DNA of 64,000 nucleotides from Leuconostoc inhae (GTDB lineage Bacteria > Bacillota > Bacilli > Lactobacillales > Lactobacillaceae). A program made the translations under genes and the position numbers. The stretch covers positions 62,001 to 126,000 of the forward strand of contig NZ_BPKW01000006.1 in NCBI RefSeq assembly GCF_019656015.1, written 5' to 3'. The notes beneath the pieces are model-generated. The model made no database searches. It saw nothing but the letters and a program-made list of their open reading frames with translations, and was not told the origin of the DNA. Of this stretch, positions 59,386 to 64,000 are shown piece after piece; the first letter of the stretch is position 1; each line of letters begins with the position of its first letter.

Positions 59386-62313
59386 TTAATGTTTCTTCTT
59401 GGGTATGAAAACCATTAATGCAGTAAGTAATGTTACAATCACTGCTGAAATAACATTAGTTGAGGCATTCACGGCTGTCTTTGGCAATGAATAGCCCTTC
59501 TTCGATACGCTTGAAGTTGAATATCTGCTAGTGCGTGTTAATGTCGTCGTCGCATTTGAACTGGCAACTGCCTCATTGGTTGTTGTACTAGTCGAAGTAG
59601 CTATGGTAGACAATGGTCTAGTAGCATATTGTTGTCCATCATGATTAACAAAGGTCAACGTACCCTTGCTCCCATAACCCTTATTTGAACTAGCGTTGGC
59701 TGTGGTAGGGGCAACGGTTGCTCCTGAAACAGGCACATTATTTTTATTGGCTTGCTTTTGTGCATCTTCTTCAGTTTGTTTTTGAACAGCTGTGTAATCA
59801 ATTAACGCTTTTTTAGCGGCTTCTAATTTCAACTTTGCTGTTTGTTCCAAGCTCATAGCATGATTCAAATCTGAAGTGGCGTTAGCTAAGTCACTTGTTT
59901 TAGTCATTTCATTGGCCTGCGCGTCTTTCAACGCTTGTTTTGCTGCTGTTAGCTTTTGTTGCGCTTCAATATATGCTGCTTGCTTAGCAGACAATGTTTG
60001 TTTTGCTGCTAATAATTGTTCTGTTGCTTGTTGCAGTTTTTGTTGCACAGTTGCAGGATCAGTATCAATTACCTTTTGCTTGGCATCAGCTAAAGCTTGT
60101 TCTTTACTAGCTTGCTCAACTTGAGCATTTTTTAGAACAGTCTCATCTGCGCTCAAGTTGCTATTGGCCTGCTGCAAGGCATTCTTGGATTGATCGCTAT
60201 TGTTCTTTGCTGCAGCTAACTTTTGATTAGCATCAACTAACGCAGAATTTGCTTCAGTTAACTTCTGTTGCGCTAATTTAATCTGCTCTTGCTGAGACTT
60301 TGAAGTGCTTGTTATAGCTTGCTTCAATTCAGCTTGCGCCTTTGTTAAGTTATTTTTAGCTTCTGTGGCTGTTTGAGTCGCCTTGTTCAAATCGCTCTTC
60401 GCGTTTTGCAAACTAGCTTGTATTTTCTCGAGATTCGCTGCAGTAGATGTCTTAGAAGCTTGAGCTTCAGCTAACTTTTGTTGCGCGTTGGTTAAGTTAG
60501 ATTGTGCTGAATGTAACGCGTTAACAGCTGAAGTATAAACTGGATTGGCTGAAGTTACGGTTGTATATCCGGACTCAGCTTGAGCGATTTGATTTGCTTT
60601 TAAATCATTGTACATTGAAGTCGTAGTAGAATTCAAATTAGAAGTATCTACGTTCCAGAAGTCAAGAACGACTGTGTGAGTAGAAGAATCTACGTTTCGT
60701 GCACCTACTCCCATAAATACGTTTGAACCATCAGTAAGTAACGCGGCTCTGTGTAACCAAGCTGAACCAGCATCCGCGTAAGCAAGTTGTGTAATTGTAC
60801 ACAAAGTGTAAACGTAAAGTTGTAACATTGTATTCATATTACTCAATGGAAGCTGTCCTAGATCCTGGCCGTGTTCGAATTGATCGAACAAATCAACGTT
60901 AGTAGAATCAGATGGAGCACCGTTCAATTGACCAACAGTAGCTTGATAATTTTCTTGATCAGTAATCTTAGAAGACACATCTGTATGTTCTAGAGAACCT
61001 AATCCTTTTTCGTTCATCAATGCGATTTCTGAAGAAGTCATTTCATTAGAAGCTTTAGAAGCAATCATTGGAGGAAGACCATTCTTAGAACGAAAGTCGT
61101 TGATCCAAGCAAGAACGTGTGAAGTGTATTCAGCTTGTTGAGACGCAGTAAGTGTATTATTGTCAATCTTCGAAGAAGTATCGTGAGTACTTGCGTATTC
61201 GTACCAACTCCATTCCCATACACCTGAAACTCCTGCGTATTGATCTGCGTCTGATGGCTTTTCCAAAGTTAAAGGAAGCTTATCAGTTGAGTCAATAATC
61301 GCACCAGTCACGAATCCACCGGGCTTGACAGTGTTATTAGCAGCAGGAACCTTAGTAGTAATAGTGGAAGGTGTATTATTAACTGTTGTTTGAGCCTTGT
61401 CTGCTGAAGTTTTAGCATTTGCTACATTCGTTTTAGCTTGATTAACTGCTGATGATGCCTTGCTATCAGCTGTTGTAGCTTGGGATACGTCATTATTAGC
61501 AGCAGCAACTGATTGAGTAGCATTAGTAACGTTGCTTTCAGATGTATTGACTGCAGTAGTGGCGGTAGCAACTTTTTGTTGTGCGTCTTTTACTGTTGAA
61601 TCACTGCCGTTTTGAGCATCAGTCACATTCGCTTGAGCTTGCTTCGTGTTTGCGGTCGCTACATCAGCGTTTGTTTGAGCTTGGTCAACTGCAGCAGTTG
61701 TATGAGCAACGTTTTTCGTTGCAGATGATACAGCAGTTTTATCGTTAGTAATAGTTGTGTTAGCTACATTAGTATTTGTTTTAGCAACGTCAGCGGCCTG
61801 AGTTGCTGTCTGAACAGCTGACTTAGCAGCTTCATTAGTTGAAGTGTTCGTATTTTGTTGTGCTTCACTTACAGCATTGGTAGCATCAGCGACATTTGAA
61901 GTAGCACTGGTGACGGCTGACGAAGCTGAATCAGCGTCCTGAGTTGCTTCATTAACTTTTGTAGTGGTTTCAGAAGTAGTCTGAGCTGCATTTTCAGCTT
62001 CAGTTGTTGCTGTATTTACTGTCGATTGCTTATTAGCAGTAATAGTTGTTGCTGCATTATAGTCAGTTTGAGCATTAGCAACAGTGGTTTGTTGAGCTGT
62101 TGCTGCTGAATTCTTGTTGTTATCAGTGACAGACGATGTTGTTGCAACTGTACTAGTAGTAACCTCATCAGCGTTAACTTTCATGATACCTGTTGTAGAG
62201 GCCACTATCGCCATGCCAGTTGCACCAGCAATTGTCAGTATCTTTTTTGTACGTAAATTCTTCTTTTTTAATGCGTTCTTCACTCGTGTATTGTCCGTTG
62301 TTAATGTCGTCAT
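59386..62313 (-). CDS. Large cell-wall surface protein, coiled-coil with CAP/SCP-like domain and LPKTA sorting signal
   Basis: This 975-residue protein has a signal peptide (residues ~1-48, ending KVNADEV). An Ala/Thr-rich heptad region covers ~60-325. A globular CAP/SEC10-PgrA-like domain covers ~358-555 (LAWINDFRSKNGLPPMIASK, SLEHTDVSSK, LDFWNVDT). A second Ala/Gln/Lys-rich coiled-coil spans ~570-860. A linker, LPKTA (~943-947), a hydrophobic helix and the tail PKKKH complete a sortase substrate. The ATG at 62313 is 9 nt from GGAGG. It probably projects the CAP-like domain from the wall on helical stalks; adhesion or aggregation is inference. Confidence 0.85.
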   Translation of the reverse strand: MTTLTTDNTRVKNALKKKNLRTKKILTIAGATGMAIVASTTGIMKVNADEVTTSTVATTSSVTDNNKNSAATAQQTTVANAQTDYNAATTITANKQSTVNTATTEAENAAQTTSETTTKVNEATQDADSASSAVTSATSNVADATNAVSEAQQNTNTSTNEAAKSAVQTATQAADVAKTNTNVANTTITNDKTAVSSATKNVAHTTAAVDQAQTNADVATANTKQAQANVTDAQNGSDSTVKDAQQKVATATTAVNTSESNVTNATQSVAAANNDVSQATTADSKASSAVNQAKTNVANAKTSADKAQTTVNNTPSTITTKVPAANNTVKPGGFVTGAIIDSTDKLPLTLEKPSDADQYAGVSGVWEWSWYEYASTHDTSSKIDNNTLTASQQAEYTSHVLAWINDFRSKNGLPPMIASKASNEMTSSEIALMNEKGLGSLEHTDVSSKITDQENYQATVGQLNGAPSDSTNVDLFDQFEHGQDLGQLPLSNMNTMLQLYVYTLCTITQLAYADAGSAWLHRAALLTDGSNVFMGVGARNVDSSTHTVVLDFWNVDTSNLNSTTTSMYNDLKANQIAQAESGYTTVTSANPVYTSAVNALHSAQSNLTNAQQKLAEAQASKTSTAANLEKIQASLQNAKSDLNKATQTATEAKNNLTKAQAELKQAITSTSKSQQEQIKLAQQKLTEANSALVDANQKLAAAKNNSDQSKNALQQANSNLSADETVLKNAQVEQASKEQALADAKQKVIDTDPATVQQKLQQATEQLLAAKQTLSAKQAAYIEAQQKLTAAKQALKDAQANEMTKTSDLANATSDLNHAMSLEQTAKLKLEAAKKALIDYTAVQKQTEEDAQKQANKNNVPVSGATVAPTTANASSNKGYGSKGTLTFVNHDGQQYATRPLSTIATSTSTTTNEAVASSNATTTLTRTSRYSTSSVSKKGYSLPKTAVNASTNVISAVIVTLLTALMVFIPKKKH

Positions 62314-62362
62314 TATCATAACCCTCCAAGTTTTTCTTTCTTTAGTTCATGTCGCATGTTAA

Positions 62363-63427
62363 TTATTCCGACACAGTGACATCAGGAAATTGTGATGCAT
62401 CTAAATTGTTTAATACATCTTCAATAGTTGACACAGATACTCTAAGCTTTTCAGGATCTACCGGTTTAGCAGAAACACCACCCTGACCTATAAATGACAC
62501 ACTACCTGCAACCGGTGACGTGAACTGCGCGCTCCCACCAGATTGAGTATCAAGACCATATGTACTATTACCGTCAAAACTAACATGATAGGATCCGTTA
62601 TACAATTTTTTAAGACTTTCCGGATCAATGCTATGCCATAGACCATATGTAAATGAGTCTGCTATATTTTCGTTTTCTACATAGGCCATGATGTCTTCTG
62701 CATATTTTTTTGAATCTGTTTGAGCATCATTGACTAAATCAATTTTTGGATTTCCAACCGAAACAGTCACATTATCTCTTATACTGTTAATGGTGCTCTC
62801 AGAAGTATTGTCATTAACATACCCAACGACATCATTGAGAGAAACCTTTTTAAGTAAAATATTGTTTTCATCGTAGAATGCGACTTCATCATGATCCGTT
62901 CCGACTAATAAGTAATATATCCCGTTGTTTTGGTTTCCTAAATTGATAAAGTACTTGGTCGCATCACTCGTGCTCATCACTTCAATGCCAAACTTATCAT
63001 TCATATTATTTTGTAGCGCCTGCCATGAACTGCTTTTTAACATATGCACCCCATAATAAGTGATAACCGCACCCGAAAGTTGTGGGTGTGCTTTCATGTC
63101 AGATGCAGAAACATGATTGTCAGTTGATTTTTTTGAAGACATCGATGAAGACGAATTAAGCAAAGATGTGGCAGATGACTTTGATGAGCTACTGCTGTTG
63201 GCATCATGTTTTTTATTGTTTGCTGACTCGGAAATCGCTAACCCTAACAAACTCATAAACACAAGTAACAATAAAGATGATATCGATAAAGAAATTATGG
63301 CGCGGGATTTTATTTTGCGATGGGTATCTCCCTGGTTATTTTTATTCCTTACTAAAGTGATGATTGATCTTACAATAATAACAACATCTATAATAATTAT
63401 TATTAAACAAAGTGGTAGAACATTCAT
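62363..63427 (-). CDS. Membrane-anchored protein with Ser-rich linker, unknown
   Basis: This 354-residue protein has two N-terminal membrane helices (~5-25 and ~45-65), then a Ser/Lys-rich linker (~75-105), then an extracellular domain of about 240 residues (GAVITYYGVHMLKSSSWQAL, IYYLLVGTDHDEVAFYDENN, SFTYGLWHSIDPESLKKLYN). The domain is not firmly recognised; part of it resembles DUF4767-like lipoproteins of lactic acid bacteria. It lies upstream of the surface-protein gene on the same strand, 49 bp apart. AGGA is 10 nt before the ATG. Confidence 0.6.
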   Translation of the reverse strand: MNVLPLCLIIIIIDVVIIVRSIITLVRNKNNQGDTHRKIKSRAIISLSISSLLLLVFMSLLGLAISESANNKKHDANSSSSSKSSATSLLNSSSSMSSKKSTDNHVSASDMKAHPQLSGAVITYYGVHMLKSSSWQALQNNMNDKFGIEVMSTSDATKYFINLGNQNNGIYYLLVGTDHDEVAFYDENNILLKKVSLNDVVGYVNDNTSESTINSIRDNVTVSVGNPKIDLVNDAQTDSKKYAEDIMAYVENENIADSFTYGLWHSIDPESLKKLYNGSYHVSFDGNSTYGLDTQSGGSAQFTSPVAGSVSFIGQGGVSAKPVDPEKLRVSVSTIEDVLNNLDASQFPDVTVSE

Positions 63428-63474
63428 ATCAAAATTTTCCTATCTATATTTATTGCGTGTCATGATTTTAATCA

Positions 63475-63954
63475 TTAGTTATTTTGGTTTATTCGAATCA
63501 AACTAAAAACAAACATGATGAATGGCGTTAGAATAACAATCCAAAAACCGACACCTAGGTAACTGGCCACATTATTATAATCTACAGTAGATGAAAAATT
63601 ACCCATAATTTGACTTATTTGGGACATTATTTTAACTAACATGACAAGAATTAAAATGCAATTCGCACCTGAAGTAATGATAGCCAAAATACGGCACATA
63701 CTATTAGAAAAAATTGTGACAATGACATACACTACAGGAATCGCTACTAACAGAAAAGAAACGAACTCAACTGATGAACTGTCCATATAAAGTGTAGAAG
63801 AAATGTGAGTTGCAGATTGCAAAAGAGATGATAACGTAGTTGATTTCGACCCAATTATTGGAATATGAATTTCAATGAAAGGCAAATTATAAAAAGCAAA
63901 CACATTAAAAACTCCCAACAGCATACCAACTATCTTAGCAAACGACATAGCCAT
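63475..63954 (-). CDS. Membrane protein of unknown function
   Basis: This protein of 159 residues (from the ATG at 63954) has four hydrophobic segments (residues ~5-22, 60-80, 88-110, 130-152) and an external loop with SKSTTLSSLLQSATHISSTL. The frame stays open to the right edge of the window without another ATG, and no ribosome-binding site precedes 63954, so the true start may lie outside. It is 47 bp upstream of the gene at 62363. Confidence 0.5.
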   Translation of the reverse strand: MAMSFAKIVGMLLGVFNVFAFYNLPFIEIHIPIIGSKSTTLSSLLQSATHISSTLYMDSSSVEFVSFLLVAIPVVYVIVTIFSNSMCRILAIITSGANCILILVMLVKIMSQISQIMGNFSSTVDYNNVASYLGVGFWIVILTPFIMFVFSLIRINQNN

Positions 63955-64000
63955 AAGATGAGTGCTTGATTCATTCCTAACATTAGTGATATGACTATCC

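Noticed and set aside
59876..60124. Cys-rich plus-strand frame within the surface-protein gene
   Set aside because: The Cys/Ala content is the reverse complement of Ala/Gln repeats; no start signal.

Overview
The window comes from a low-GC Gram-positive lactic acid bacterium and most likely from Leuconostoc or a close relative in the Leuconostocaceae. The main clues are a long-form NAD-dependent mannitol 2-dehydrogenase, a tmRNA whose tag reads AKNENSFAIAA, a FabT-type fatty-acid operon with FabK and two FabZ-like dehydratases, a Phe T-box, and Firmicute gene orders (zapA-cvpA-mutS2, mutM-coaE-dnaB-dnaI). The species assignment is inference. Most genes lie on the minus strand.

Layout. 1-2.6 kb: pheT (cut by the left edge) and pheS behind a T-box leader. 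2.6-8.7 kb: carbohydrate genes (HxlR regulator, ROK fructokinase, a mannitol dehydrogenase operon with a membrane protein and a VOC protein, a divergent LacI regulator, a D-2-hydroxyacid dehydrogenase). 8.7-12.1 kb: cytidine deaminase, oligoendopeptidase F, CoiA. 12.1-17.2 kb: two polar amino-acid ABC receptor-permease fusions around one ATPase, then a BMP-type receptor without a lipobox. 17.3-19.4 kb: a probably leaderless glycosyltransferase gene, tRNA-Cys, a DUF2185-like protein and a small unknown. 19.3-29.3 kb: yibE/yibF, replication restart (dnaI, dnaB), coaE, a DUF975 protein, mutM, mutS2, cvpA, zapA. 29.3-31.4 kb: rnhC, a small membrane protein and an NAD(P)-binding protein.

31.4-38.8 kb is an accessory region ending at the 3' end of ssrA, a classical integration site. 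It holds several tiny membrane proteins, two broken genes, an isochorismatase-like hydrolase, an NTF2-like protein, a KilA-N phage-type protein, TspO, an MBL-fold hydrolase, an unknown phage-like gene, and many short hairpin repeats. 39.2-49.8 kb is a complete type II fatty-acid operon (fabZ/N, fabT, fabH, acpP, fabK, fabD, fabG, fabF, accB, fabZ, accC, accD, accA). Its promoter carries two FabT-like boxes in inverted orientation. 49.8-56 kb: a metallophosphoesterase, gap, metG, an HD hydrolase and a DNA/RNA endonuclease. 56-64 kb: a cell-envelope region with a TcaA/YvbJ-like protein and a polytopic membrane protein that share a short N-terminal module, an IS30-family relic, a large Ala-rich coiled-coil surface protein with a CAP-like domain and an LPKTA sorting motif, and two unknown membrane proteins.

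The observations most worth follow-up are the shared W-x3-F-x3-N-x-R-x-P module (56-58.5 kb); hairpins lying between a strong Shine-Dalgarno and the start codon (fabZ, BMP receptor); the coiA ribosome-binding site buried in the terminator of the upstream gene; tspO starting inside the loop of a long inverted repeat; and a small membrane-protein gene interrupted by a single in-frame TGA where the reading frame otherwise continues.
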